Source: JAICMB01 sp035295125
Lineage (GTDB): Bacteria > Acidobacteriota > Terriglobia > Bryobacterales > Bryobacteraceae
Length of the DNA: 64,000 bases
Assembly (NCBI GenBank): GCA_035295125.1
Contig: DATGJP010000120.1
Span: 62,001 to 126,000, forward strand
Direction: 5' to 3'
The translations under genes and the position numbers were made by a program. The notes beneath the pieces are model-generated. The model had not been told where the DNA came from and ran no database searches. It saw nothing but the letters and a program-made list of their open reading frames with translations. This document shows positions 25,137 through 34,182 of the stretch, piece by piece (within the stretch, counting starts at the first letter, position 1; every line of letters begins with the position of its first letter).

Positions 25137-26762
25137 ATGACAAACGCCGGAATCAGTCCAAGTAGACACGATCTCCGCGGGCAAGGGATTGAGAAGTTTT
25201 CAACCGCGTACTGGAATCTGGGGCCCTCCCGACTCATCGAAAGAGCACTCGAACACCACGAGGGTGTGCTGTCGGCCGACGGCTCGCTTGTAGTGAAAAC
25301 CGGGCAGTTTACGGGCAGGTCACCCAAAGACAAATACGTCGTCCGGGACGCCGGGACCGAACATACAGTGGACTGGGGCAGCGTCAATCAGTCTTTGAGC
25401 GAAGAGGCGTTTAATGGTCTCTATGCTCGTCTGCTGAAGCACTGGGAAACGAAAGATCTGTATGTGCAAGATTGTTTTGGCGGCGCGGACCCGGTATACA
25501 CTCTTCCGGTCCGCGTCATTACAGAACGGGCCTGGCATTCTCTGTTTGCGCGTCAGTTGTTAATTCGCGCGGATGCAGCACAACTCGCAACTCACAATCC
25601 CGAGTTCACCGTCCTTTTCGCGCCAAGCTTCCAGTCCGACCCGTCCATCGACGGCACGCGCTCGAAAACCTGTATCGCCCTGAGTTTCAGCCGCCGTATG
25701 GTGATCATTGCCGGTACAGAGTATGCCGGCGAAGTGAAGAAGTCGATCTTCACGGTCCTCAATTACCTGCTTCCGGCGCGCGGCGTCCTGCCGATGCATT
25801 GCTCGGCGAACATCGCGTATACCGGCGACGTCGCATTATTCTTTGGCTTGTCTGGAACCGGCAAGACGACCCTGTCGGCCGATCCGGGGCGGCGCCTCAT
25901 TGGCGACGACGAGCATGGTTGGAGCGATGACGGCGTTTTCAATTTCGAGGGCGGCTGCTACGCGAAGTGCATTCGCCTGTCGCAGGAAAAAGAGCCGCAA
26001 ATCTGGAATGCGATCCGCTATGCCACCGTGCTGGAAAACGTCGTGGTCGATCCGGAAACACGCACCCTGGACTTTGACTCCGACGAACTGACCGAGAATA
26101 CACGTGCTGCTTACCCGATCGACTACATCGAACATGCCGTTACACCGAGCGTCGGCGGGCATCCGCATCATATCCTCTTCCTGACGGCGGACGCTTTCGG
26201 CGTTCTTCCCCCAATTTCCCGGCTCACTCCGGCCCAGGCGATGTATCACTTCCTAAGCGGGTACACCGCCAAACTCGCCGGCACGGAGCGCGGTTTAGGC
26301 AAAGAGCCGTCCGCCACTTTCAGCGCTTGTTTCGGTGCGCCGTTCCTTCCCCGATCTCCGCTCGTATACGCCAGGATGCTGGGCGATAAAATGCGGCGGC
26401 ACAACGTCACTTGCTACCTCGTCAATACAGGCTGGGTCGGCGGAGGCTACGGCGTCGGCGAGCGCATGAACCTGCCATACACCCGGGCGATGGTCAATGC
26501 CGTCGTGGAAGGCAAATTGGACCAGGTGGAGACGGTGCAACACCCGGTTTTCCAAGTCGCTGTGCCCGTGAGTTGCCCCGACGTCCCATCGCGAATGCTC
26601 GACGCGCGTGCCCAGTGGGACAGTGCGTCCGCCTACGATCGCGCCGCGCAGGACCTGCTCGCGCGCTTCCAGAAGAACTTTGAAAACTTCGGTTCCGCAG
26701 GCCGGGACCTTGTCGAGCACGACCGGCAAACAGAAGCCATTGGAGCGTCCAGAAGCCTCTAA
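25137..26762 (+). CDS. pckA: Phosphoenolpyruvate carboxykinase (ATP)
   Basis: Converts oxaloacetate and ATP to phosphoenolpyruvate, ADP and CO2, the entry step of gluconeogenesis. The start is set at ATG 25137; an in-frame TTG two codons earlier is less likely. The product has 541 residues, the normal length. Visible: GQFTGRSPKDKYVVRD (58-71), the P-loop GLSGTGKTTLS (237-247), the kinase-2 motif LIGDDEHGW with metal-binding aspartates, and the adenine-binding RTP-like region replaced by the conserved SPLVYARMLG stretch. A carboxylate-binding arginine lies in RSPKD. Together with the glycosidases this suits growth on plant sugars and organic acids. Confidence 0.96.
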   Translation: MTNAGISPSRHDLRGQGIEKFSTAYWNLGPSRLIERALEHHEGVLSADGSLVVKTGQFTGRSPKDKYVVRDAGTEHTVDWGSVNQSLSEEAFNGLYARLLKHWETKDLYVQDCFGGADPVYTLPVRVITERAWHSLFARQLLIRADAAQLATHNPEFTVLFAPSFQSDPSIDGTRSKTCIALSFSRRMVIIAGTEYAGEVKKSIFTVLNYLLPARGVLPMHCSANIAYTGDVALFFGLSGTGKTTLSADPGRRLIGDDEHGWSDDGVFNFEGGCYAKCIRLSQEKEPQIWNAIRYATVLENVVVDPETRTLDFDSDELTENTRAAYPIDYIEHAVTPSVGGHPHHILFLTADAFGVLPPISRLTPAQAMYHFLSGYTAKLAGTERGLGKEPSATFSACFGAPFLPRSPLVYARMLGDKMRRHNVTCYLVNTGWVGGGYGVGERMNLPYTRAMVNAVVEGKLDQVETVQHPVFQVAVPVSCPDVPSRMLDARAQWDSASAYDRAAQDLLARFQKNFENFGSAGRDLVEHDRQTEAIGASRSL

Positions 26763-26860
26763 AAGCGACGTGCAATAGCCGCAAACTGTGGCTTTGTTGC
26801 AACACTTGTATCTTTACAAATCCTTGGGAATCAAACAGCTAGGCAGATACGTCGGGATTG

Positions 26861-26866
26861 TATAAA
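26861..26866 (+). promoter_or_regulatory. Possible -10 element upstream of lpxC
   Basis: TATAAA preceded by TG (TTGTATAAAAT) stands 44 bases before the lpxC start in the 147-base gap after pckA. No good -35 is seen at the right distance, so this is tentative. Confidence 0.3.
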
Positions 26867-26909
26867 ATGGAACCTTCGTACAAAAACCTAATTCCCGGGG
26901 AGGGACTCC

Positions 26910-27800
26910 TTGCGGTTTGAAACAACGGTACAGCGGCCAGTGGAAGCGGTCGGTGTCGGTCTGCATAGCGGCGTTCCGGTTTCGATCAGGATACTGCCCG
27001 CACCGCCGTCTACGGGCATCGTATTCGTTCGTACGGACCTGGACCGCTTTACGATTCCGGCCAGTTGGCGCTATGTCGCGCGCGTGAGCTATGCGACCAG
27101 CCTGATGCGGCAGGGTGTGCTCATTTCGACCACCGAACACCTGCTCAGCGTGTTCTACAGCATGGGGCTCGATAATGCCTATGTCGAGATTGATAACCTC
27201 GAGGTTCCGATTCTCGATGGCAGCGGCCAGCCATTTGTCGAGTTGCTGCGCAAAGCGGGGCTGAAATCATACCGCCGGCGCAAACGCTACCTGCGGATTC
27301 GCCGGCCCGTCAGCGTAGAAGCCGACGGTAAGCGCATTTCGATTCTTCCCGCCGATGCTTTTCTGCTCACGTGCGATGTGTTCTTCGCCCATCCGATGAT
27401 CGGACGCCAATCGCTCGACCTGGAAGTCACACCCGAGGTTTATGCCGATGACATCGCGCCCGCGCGAACCTTCGGGTTTGAGCACGAGTTGGATCAAATG
27501 CGCGACATGGGACTAATCCGCGGCGCCACCCTGGAGAACGCATTATGTTTCTACGGCGATGGGGTGCGCAACGACGGCGGCCTGCGGTTCGAGGACGAAT
27601 GCTGCCGGCATAAGGCGCTCGACCTGATCGGAGATCTCGCGTTGATCGGACGTCCGCTGCTGGGCCATGTCATTGCCGAGCGCGCCGGCCACGCCATGCA
27701 CACCGCACTTGTGGCGAGGATCATGTCTGACCCTAGTCTCTACGAAGTCATCACCTTCGACCAACTGGCAACGCGGGTCACGCACGCTCTCGTGTCTTGA
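26910..27800 (+). CDS. lpxC: UDP-3-O-acyl-N-acetylglucosamine deacetylase
   Basis: First committed step of lipid A synthesis, a zinc deacetylase in the cytoplasm. Translation begins at TTG 26910 after GGGGAGGGA; the residues from the start (RFETTVQRPVEAVGVGLHSG) match the family N-terminus, so no later ATG fits. The 296 residues carry the zinc and catalytic residues: H77 in ISTTEHLLS, H234 and D238 in RHKALDLIGDLAL, and H261 in AERAGHAMH. It proves the organism has a lipopolysaccharide outer membrane. The stop overlaps the pgsA start (TTGA), so the two are coupled. Confidence 0.95.
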   Translation: MRFETTVQRPVEAVGVGLHSGVPVSIRILPAPPSTGIVFVRTDLDRFTIPASWRYVARVSYATSLMRQGVLISTTEHLLSVFYSMGLDNAYVEIDNLEVPILDGSGQPFVELLRKAGLKSYRRRKRYLRIRRPVSVEADGKRISILPADAFLLTCDVFFAHPMIGRQSLDLEVTPEVYADDIAPARTFGFEHELDQMRDMGLIRGATLENALCFYGDGVRNDGGLRFEDECCRHKALDLIGDLALIGRPLLGHVIAERAGHAMHTALVARIMSDPSLYEVITFDQLATRVTHALVS

Positions 27801-28333
27801 TCAATCTCGCGAACTTCTTTACTCTGCTCCGAGTAATTCTGACGCCCTTTGCCATTGCGGCGATCGTCAATGGGCAATACCGGCGCGCCTTCTGGCTCGC
27901 CATCGCGGCGGGTGTCACCGACATTTTGGATGGCCTGGCGGCACGCACCACCAAACGAGTTACGCGTGTCGGCGCATACTTCGATCCGATCGCCGATAAG
28001 CTGCTACTGGGCGCGAGTTACATCGCTTTCGGCGCTACGCGCCTGGTGCCGTGGTGGATGGTGGCGCTGGTTTTTGGCCGCGATTTGTTCATCCTCGCGA
28101 TGGCGGGCTACGGGTATTTCTTTACAACCCTTCGCGATTTTCCACCATCGATTTGGGGTAAGCTCAGCACCCTGGCCCAGATTCTCGCGGCACTCGCCGT
28201 GGTGAACGAGAAGGCCGGATCGGCGATTCCGGCGAACCCGTTCCTGTGGATTATGATCGTTCTCACCGTTTGGAGCGGGGTTCATTACGGCTGGCGCGGT
28301 TGGGCCCTTTTGCGGGCCTCCAAAAACGCGTGA
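27797..28333 (+). CDS. pgsA: CDP-alcohol phosphatidyltransferase (PgsA-type)
   Basis: A 178-residue integral membrane enzyme with about five helices. The CDP-alcohol signature is complete: D42, D45-G46, A49-R50, G59, D63 and D67 in DILDGLAARTTKRVTRVGAY and FDPIADK. Enzymes of this type transfer glycerol-3-phosphate onto CDP-diacylglycerol to make phosphatidylglycerol phosphate; another alcohol acceptor is possible, because several branches share the motif. It begins with TTG, overlapping the lpxC stop, so synthesis of the two envelope enzymes is probably linked. Confidence 0.85.
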   Translation: MINLANFFTLLRVILTPFAIAAIVNGQYRRAFWLAIAAGVTDILDGLAARTTKRVTRVGAYFDPIADKLLLGASYIAFGATRLVPWWMVALVFGRDLFILAMAGYGYFFTTLRDFPPSIWGKLSTLAQILAALAVVNEKAGSAIPANPFLWIMIVLTVWSGVHYGWRGWALLRASKNA

Positions 28334-28360
28334 CGTTCCCTAAACCGCACAATTGAGAGA

Positions 28361-28557
28361 GCAGTTTAAATACTGCCGCCGGCTTCCTGGTGCCAGGAGA
28401 TTTTTGCACGCCTGAGAGAGTGTGGACCGAGACCCAGGAGGTCGCATCCCTCAGCAATGACAGCCTATCGCAACGATAGGATGGCACGTGGACGCCGAAT
28501 TGCAAGACCAGCTAGGGTTTTATTTAGCCGAATGCAACCCGCATTCGTGGTGCGGGT
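28361..28557 (+). promoter_or_regulatory. Hairpin-rich leader upstream of the TreS-like gene
   Basis: The 247-base gap before the GH13 gene holds no ORF but four clean inverted repeats in series. They are GCAGT/ACTGC (28361-28376), TCCTGG/CCAGGA (28385-28398), CCTATCG-CAA-CGATAGG (28464-28480) and ACCCGCA/TGCGGGT (28537-28557), the last ending about 12 bases before the ribosome-binding site. This density suggests a structured 5' leader or an attenuator. It matches no riboswitch consensus I can recall. Confidence 0.4.
28385..28405 (+). terminator. Possible weak terminator after pgsA
   Basis: The palindrome TCCTGGTGCCAGGA is followed by GATTTTT, 52 bases after the pgsA stop. The stem is short (5 bp with a realistic loop) and the T-run is only five long. 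Confidence 0.35.
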
Positions 28558-28580
28558 CGACAACCCAATAGAGGAGCCGT

Positions 28581-30230
28581 ATGGAAGGCCTTTGGCACAA
28601 GAACGCGATCGTTTACACCGTTGACTTGCAATCGTTCGCGGATGGGAACGGAGACGGGGTAGGCGATTTCCTTGGTCTGTCGGGGAAACTCGACTATCTC
28701 GCGGGTTTGAACGTGAATTGCCTGTGGCTCCAGCCGTTCTTTCCGTCGCCGGGCCGGGACCATGGCTATGACATTAGCGACTATTATGGCATCGACCCCC
28801 GATATGGGACGCTGGGCGATTTCGTGGAGTTCTCGCAGGCAGCGCGCGATCGCGGCATCCGGATCATTGCGGACCTGGTGGTGAACCATACCTCAATCGA
28901 CCATCCGTGGTTTCAGGCGGCGCGGCGGGATCCGAAATCCAAATACCGGAACTGGTACGTGTGGTCGAAGGAGAAACCGCCAAACGCGGAACAAGGCATG
29001 GTTTTCCCTGGCGTCCAGAAGACCACATGGACATTTGACGAAGTCGCGGGTGAATACTACTATCACCGCTTCTACGATCACCAGCCGGACTTGAACACCG
29101 GCAATCCGGAGGTGCGGGCGGAAATCGAGAAGATCATCAAGACGTGGCTGCAACTTGGTGTGAGTGGCTTCCGGGTTGATGCGCTTCCCTTCGTGATCAG
29201 CACGAAAGGCCCGGGGTGCACGGCGCTCGGCGACTGTCCGGAGTACCTCGTGGAAATGCGGCAGGTGCTCTCTTGGGGACGAGGAGACGCCGTGTTCATG
29301 GCGGAGGCGAACTTGCCTCCGGACCAGGTCCCGATGTATTTCGGCGAGGGCGACCGGGTCCATGTGATCTTCAATTTCTATGTCAACCAGCATTTGTGGC
29401 TGGCGTTGGCGCGAGAGCAGGCGCAGCCGATCCTCGATGCCTATGCCGCGCTGCCGCAGATTCCGAAGTACTGCCAATGGGCCAATTTCCTTCGTACGCA
29501 CGATGAATTGGACCTGGCGCGGCTGAGCGACAGCGAGCGGCAGGAGGTCTTCGATAAGTTCGGCCCGGAGCCGCGGATGCAGTTATACAACCGCGGCATT
29601 CGGCGGCGGACAGCTCCAATGTTGGGCAATAACCGGCAGCGGCTGGAACTTGCGCACAGCCTGATCCTCACGCTTCCGGGGACACCCGTCCTGCGGAACG
29701 GGGACGAAATCGGCATGGGAGAGAATCTCGATTTGCAGGAACGCGATGCGATCCGCACGCCGATGCAATGGGCCAATGCAAAGAACGCTGGATTCTCGCC
29801 TGCGGCCCGCTTGGTGTTGCCGGTGGTCAGCGGCGGCGAGTTTGGGTATGAGAAGGTGAACGTCGCGGCTGAGCAGCGCGATCCCGGTTCGTTTCTGAAC
29901 TGGATCGAGCGGATGACCAGGCTGCGGCTGCGATGCCCGGAGTTCGGCATGTCACGGTGCGAATGGTTGGAGACAGGCGACCCGGCAGTCCTGGCACACT
30001 GCTGCCGCGGTGAAAAATCGAGCGTGCTCGCAGTGCACAACCTCAGCGGCCGGGAGGTGGAGACGACGATCGAGCTGGGGCGAAAAGTAGATGGACTTTA
30101 CGATCTGCTGAAGAACTGCGAGGACCGGGCGGATGGCGATGGCCGGCAGCGAGTCCGACTGGAGCCGTATGGATATCGGTGGATGCGCGAAGGACGCGGG
30201 TTGGAGAGCCTGGCAGGAGCAATCGAATAG
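28581..30230 (+). CDS. Trehalose synthase-like GH13 enzyme (maltose alpha-D-glucosyltransferase type)
   Basis: A 549-residue cytoplasmic GH13 enzyme after the ribosome-binding site GAGGAG. It begins WHKNAIVYTVDLQSFAD and has LQPFFPSPGRDHGYDISDYYGID (49-72), region I ADLVVNHTS (98-105), region II GFRVDALPF with nucleophile D200, region III MAEANLPPDQ with acid/base E242 and region IV FLRTHDELDL with D308. This is the TreS pattern, which interconverts maltose and trehalose. A TreS of plain type usually reads VYQVHVKSF at the start and AEANQWP in region III, so this is a divergent branch and the product could differ. The leader upstream is rich in hairpins. Confidence 0.85.
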   Translation: MEGLWHKNAIVYTVDLQSFADGNGDGVGDFLGLSGKLDYLAGLNVNCLWLQPFFPSPGRDHGYDISDYYGIDPRYGTLGDFVEFSQAARDRGIRIIADLVVNHTSIDHPWFQAARRDPKSKYRNWYVWSKEKPPNAEQGMVFPGVQKTTWTFDEVAGEYYYHRFYDHQPDLNTGNPEVRAEIEKIIKTWLQLGVSGFRVDALPFVISTKGPGCTALGDCPEYLVEMRQVLSWGRGDAVFMAEANLPPDQVPMYFGEGDRVHVIFNFYVNQHLWLALAREQAQPILDAYAALPQIPKYCQWANFLRTHDELDLARLSDSERQEVFDKFGPEPRMQLYNRGIRRRTAPMLGNNRQRLELAHSLILTLPGTPVLRNGDEIGMGENLDLQERDAIRTPMQWANAKNAGFSPAARLVLPVVSGGEFGYEKVNVAAEQRDPGSFLNWIERMTRLRLRCPEFGMSRCEWLETGDPAVLAHCCRGEKSSVLAVHNLSGREVETTIELGRKVDGLYDLLKNCEDRADGDGRQRVRLEPYGYRWMREGRGLESLAGAIE

Positions 30231-30341
30231 AAACCAGTCGCGGATCGACAACAGCGCCGACCCACGACAGTCCTCGGTTGACTTTTCATTTTCAAATGCC
30301 ACATCGAACCATCGCGCAAGTGGATTTCGTCGAGCAGGAAT

Positions 30342-32255
30342 ATGGCGGTTCGTGCTCGAAGGGATACGCCATACTCTAAGAGTCTCGTGAACCTTACAGA
30401 CTGGTTGTTATCCGATCTCCGCCTGCCGAAGGGCATTCAGAGCGCGTCCGAGCCGGAGCACGCCTGGTGGCGCGTCATGTGCCTGACCGGCGTGGACTAT
30501 TTTTCGACGCTCGGGTACCAGCCGGGCATCGCATTTCTGGCCGCCGGCCTGCTTTCGCCCGTGGCCACGCTGATTCTCGTGCTGGTAACGCTGTTCGGCG
30601 CTCTGCCTGTTTACTGGCGGGTTGCGGCGGCAAGTCCGAACGGGCAGGGGAGCATCGGCATGCTGGAGAAGTTCTTTCCGCAATGGGGCGGCAAGACGAT
30701 GGTGCTGATTCTCCTCGGCTTCGCTACTACCGATTTCGTCATCACGATGACGCTCTCGGCGGCTGACGCGGCGGCCCATGTCGTACAAAACCCATTCACA
30801 CCCGGCTGGATGCAAAGCCAGATCGCAGTAACACTTGTCTTGCTCCTTGTACTGGGCGCGATTTTCCTTAAGGGGTTCAAAGAAGCTATCGGAATTGCGG
30901 TCGCGCTGGTGGCGCTTTACCTGGCCCTGAACGGAGTGGTCGTGGTGGTCGCCTTCCGCCAGGTTCTCCTGCACCCGGCCGCCTTCACCAGTTGGAAGCA
31001 CAATCTGCTCGCGCAACACGGTGGGCCGTGGGCCATGATCGGGATCTCGTTGATCCTGTTTCCGAAGCTAGCTCTCGGACTTTCCGGATTCGAAACCGGG
31101 GTGGCGGTGATGCCGCTGATCCGTGGCGACGATCTAGCCGCACGGGTACGCAATACCCGAAAGTTGTTGGTGACAGCGGCCCTGGTGATGAGTGTGTTCC
31201 TGATGGCCAGCAGCATCGTGACCAGCTTGTTGATCGAGCCCGATAAGTTTAGGGAGGGGGGCGAGGCGAACGGTCGCGCCTTGGCCTATTTGGCGCATAA
31301 GTACCTGGGCAACGGCTTTGGATCCGTCTACGATGCGAGTACGATTCTGATCCTTGCATTCGCCGGCGCCTCAGCAATGGCCGGCTTGCTAAACCTGATT
31401 CCACGATATTTGCCACGATTCGGCATGGCGCCGGAGTGGGCCCGCGCGTCACGTCCCGTGGTGCTGGTCTTCATGGCCGTCGCTACGATCATCACTCTAC
31501 TCTTCCACGCGGATGTGGACGCGCAGGGAGGCGCCTATGCCACCGGCGTTCTTGTTCTGATCGCGTCCGCGTCGGTGGCTGTAACCATTGCCTGGTGGAA
31601 GGAATGGCTTCGCTGGCCTTTTCTGGTCGTCTCAGCCGTCTTTCTCTACACGACAGTGGTGAACATCCACGAGCGCCCGGAAGGAATCAAGATCGCCGGA
31701 TTTTTCATTGGAACAATGGTGGTGACCTCGGTGGTCTCACGCGCGCTGCGTTCTACCGAATTGCGGATCAGCGAAGTGAAATTGGACGATTTTGCCCGTA
31801 CGCTGCTGTCGAAGGATAACGACCAGGTGATTCATTTGGTGGCGCACCGGCCGCGCGTGGAGACCGAAGAGGTGCTTGACGAGCTTGATCGCAACGTGCG
31901 AGATCGCTACAGTCTTAGTCCTGAGGAGCAGATCTTCTTCCTGGCCGTACAACGAGGCGACGCCTCTCAGTTTGAAGACACTCTTCGCGTTACAGGACAG
32001 TGCCTGGGGAACCATGCCGTACTGCGGGCGGAAAGCCCCGTTGTCGCTAACGCGATTGCGGCGCTGCTGATCCATCTGGAAAAAACGACTGGCCGGATTC
32101 CTCATGCCTACTTCAATTGGACCGAGGGGAACCCGGTCGGGAACCTACTGCGGTTTCTCATTCTGGGTGAAGGCGACGTTGCGCCGATTGCGCACGAGGT
32201 GCTCCGGCGCACCATTCCGGACCCTCAGCGCCGTCCCGTAATTCATGTGAGTTGA
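30342..32255 (+). CDS. APC-superfamily permease with C-terminal cytoplasmic domain
   Basis: 637 residues. After a short front (LPKGIQSASEPEHAWWRVMCLTGVDYFSTLGYQPGIA), whose conserved GVDYFSTLGYQP loop marks the unwound first helix, about 12 membrane helices follow to residue 470. A soluble domain of roughly 160 residues (DDFARTLLSKDNDQVIHLVAHRPR onward) closes the protein. The layout resembles KimA/KUP-like potassium transporters and related amino-acid permeases, which also carry a C-terminal cytosolic domain; which ion or solute moves cannot be decided. The start is at ATG 30342 with a weak AGCAGGA; a GTG at 30387 is an alternative. Confidence 0.8.
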   Translation: MAVRARRDTPYSKSLVNLTDWLLSDLRLPKGIQSASEPEHAWWRVMCLTGVDYFSTLGYQPGIAFLAAGLLSPVATLILVLVTLFGALPVYWRVAAASPNGQGSIGMLEKFFPQWGGKTMVLILLGFATTDFVITMTLSAADAAAHVVQNPFTPGWMQSQIAVTLVLLLVLGAIFLKGFKEAIGIAVALVALYLALNGVVVVVAFRQVLLHPAAFTSWKHNLLAQHGGPWAMIGISLILFPKLALGLSGFETGVAVMPLIRGDDLAARVRNTRKLLVTAALVMSVFLMASSIVTSLLIEPDKFREGGEANGRALAYLAHKYLGNGFGSVYDASTILILAFAGASAMAGLLNLIPRYLPRFGMAPEWARASRPVVLVFMAVATIITLLFHADVDAQGGAYATGVLVLIASASVAVTIAWWKEWLRWPFLVVSAVFLYTTVVNIHERPEGIKIAGFFIGTMVVTSVVSRALRSTELRISEVKLDDFARTLLSKDNDQVIHLVAHRPRVETEEVLDELDRNVRDRYSLSPEEQIFFLAVQRGDASQFEDTLRVTGQCLGNHAVLRAESPVVANAIAALLIHLEKTTGRIPHAYFNWTEGNPVGNLLRFLILGEGDVAPIAHEVLRRTIPDPQRRPVIHVS

Positions 32256-32436
32256 AAGCGCGCCTCGATTTAACGACACGCGCTCTTTCTGAGTGGCGTG
32301 CCCGCCTGGATGGGTCGATGATACGTTCGAATGGCGGCCGGAAGCTCAGGGCGCGTAAATGACTCTGACTTCCCGGTCTGTCTCCCATGGCGACGTCTCA
32401 ATCGCTGTACATGGGGATATTGGTTAGACTCACGCT

Positions 32437-33879
32437 ATGCGGCTGGCTTTCGGAACTTGTCTTGCATATCTTGCCGCCGTTTCGGCAACGACACCCGAAA
32501 TGACCATGGTTGCTTACCTCGGCGGCATAGGAACGGACGACTGCGATGGCATCACGCTCGATCGAGCAGGCGACATCTACCTGGCTTGCCACTCCGACTC
32601 GCCGGACTTTCCGCACCTGCCCGCCAAGGCGGGGCTGCAAGCCCGGGATATGGATGCAGTGGTCTTGAAGATCGAGGCTCGCACGGGCCGAATCGTGTGG
32701 GCCACGCGTACCGGCGGCAGCAAATGGGACGCCGCGGGCGATCTTGAGGTCGGGAAAGATGGGTCTGTGTACGTCTTGGGACAGACCGAATCGGCCGACT
32801 TTCCTACGACTGCGGATGCCGTGCAGCGTCAATTCGGGGGACCGCGGCGAGATGTGGTTGTGCTGAAGCTGGATGCCGGCGGGAAAATTGTATACTCCAC
32901 CTTTTTGGGCGGCACGAAGAATGACGAGCCGACTTCCATGGCCGTCGCCGACGACGGCACGGTCTACATCGGTGGGGTAACGATGTCGTCGGATTTCCCG
33001 GGTTTGCGGGTCGGCCAGTTTGGGCCGGGCGGGTCGCCGGACGGGTTTGTCGCACGCTTGCGGCCGGGCGATCCGAAGAGCTTGCAAACGGCTTTGATTG
33101 GGGGGACGGGAACGGAGCAGGTCACCGGTGTGGCGCTCGATAGATCCGGTAACCTCTTCGTCGCGGGATTTACTACCTCCAGCGACTTCCCCACGAAGAA
33201 TGGCCGGCAGCTGCCTTTGGGGGGCGTAGCCGACGCGTTCCTGGCGAAACTTCGCATCGCCGATTGGAAGTTGGTGTTCTCTACCTACTTGGGAGGCTCA
33301 AAGAAAGACGCTGCCTACGGGTTGTCACTGGACCGTTCAGGCAACCCGATCGTTTCTGGAATAACCGAATCGGCCGATTTCCCGAGCACAGAGTCCGCGT
33401 TCCAACCGAGGCTGCGTGGCTCCGTTGACGCGTTCGTAACCAAGTTCAGCGCAGACGGCGCCCGCGTGCTCTGGTCGACATATTACGGAGGCTCCAAGTC
33501 CAATTCCGATCAGTTCTTAGGAGGCAGCTTGGCGGTTGATGAGAACGGCCGCGTCTGGTTCACAGGCATGACCAATTCAATGGATCTGCCTACGCGAAAT
33601 CCATCGCAGCCAGCGTATGGGGGCGGCGATTTTGACGGATTCCTAGCGTCTTTGTCGTCCGACGGGGCGAAACTCTGCTATGGGTCGTATTTCGGCGGAA
33701 ACGGCCATGACACCTTAGAAGGAGTGACCGTCCGTGGCGGGAGAATCTATGCTTCGGGCATCACTTCATCCACGAACCTCCAGCAGAAGGGTTCGCAAGT
33801 CCAGCGAGCTTACGGCGGTGGCCCCTATGACGCGATTGTCGTCGGCTTGAGCGCGCCTGTCGATCGCAACTGTCGTTAG
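32437..33879 (+). CDS. SBBP-repeat beta-propeller secreted protein
   Basis: A 480-residue protein with a short hydrophobic N-terminus (MRLAFGTCLAYLAAVSATTP, probable signal peptide). It is built of about seven repeats of roughly 55-60 residues with the pattern YLGG-x-G-x-D-x-x-x-G-[IV]-[AT]-[LV]-D-x-x-G-[NX]-[IV]-Y-[IV]-x-G-x-T-x-S-x-DFP. Examples are YLGGIGTDDCDGITLDRAG, FLGGTKNDEPTSMAVADDG, YLGGSKKDAAYGLSLDRSG and YYGGSKSNSD. SBBP repeats form extracellular beta-propellers and are abundant in acidobacteria. No enzyme motif is present, so a binding or structural role outside the cell is most likely. Confidence 0.88.
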   Translation: MRLAFGTCLAYLAAVSATTPEMTMVAYLGGIGTDDCDGITLDRAGDIYLACHSDSPDFPHLPAKAGLQARDMDAVVLKIEARTGRIVWATRTGGSKWDAAGDLEVGKDGSVYVLGQTESADFPTTADAVQRQFGGPRRDVVVLKLDAGGKIVYSTFLGGTKNDEPTSMAVADDGTVYIGGVTMSSDFPGLRVGQFGPGGSPDGFVARLRPGDPKSLQTALIGGTGTEQVTGVALDRSGNLFVAGFTTSSDFPTKNGRQLPLGGVADAFLAKLRIADWKLVFSTYLGGSKKDAAYGLSLDRSGNPIVSGITESADFPSTESAFQPRLRGSVDAFVTKFSADGARVLWSTYYGGSKSNSDQFLGGSLAVDENGRVWFTGMTNSMDLPTRNPSQPAYGGGDFDGFLASLSSDGAKLCYGSYFGGNGHDTLEGVTVRGGRIYASGITSSTNLQQKGSQVQRAYGGGPYDAIVVGLSAPVDRNCR

Positions 33880-34182
33880 AATCACAAGGATGGATCCGTT
33901 CTTCGGCTTCCCGCCCATCGCGTTCCTCTTGCCCGTGCGGGCGACCTTCTTTTGAATGGGCCCTTTTTCTGCGCGGTGCCTTCTCCGGTGCAACGTCCGC
34001 GCGAGTTTGCTTAGCGGCGGTGGCGCCTTCGCGCGCACTTCGCATCGGCGTTTGGGATGTTGAACTTGCTGCTCAACGTCTGCGCGGGCTTGGCGCACAC
34101 CATGGATCACTATTGGCGGCCCGAATCAGCAACGAAATCTGCGCGGAGGGTGCTGGTGCGGGCTTTACTCGCGAGACGAGCG
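33880..34182. other. Gene-free stretch between the SBBP and SRPBCC genes
   Basis: No convincing gene. On the minus strand there are overlapping short frames rich in Arg/Lys with no ribosome-binding site and no family resemblance, which could be the eroded end of a basic protein. A weak terminator sits at its left side. Confidence 0.4.
33931..33951 (+). terminator. Possible weak terminator of the SBBP gene
   Basis: GCCC-GTGC-GGGC followed by GACCTTCTTTT, 52 bases after the stop codon. The stem is only four base pairs and the T-tract is interrupted. Confidence 0.3.

Noticed and set aside
28411..28450. TPP riboswitch suggested by CTGAGAG
   Set aside because: The second conserved part (ACCTGAT...) is absent and the downstream gene has no link to thiamine.
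33761..34110. Overlapping basic minus-strand frames
   Set aside because: They overlap the end of the SBBP gene and have no ribosome-binding site; the Arg/Lys richness comes from GC-rich sequence.
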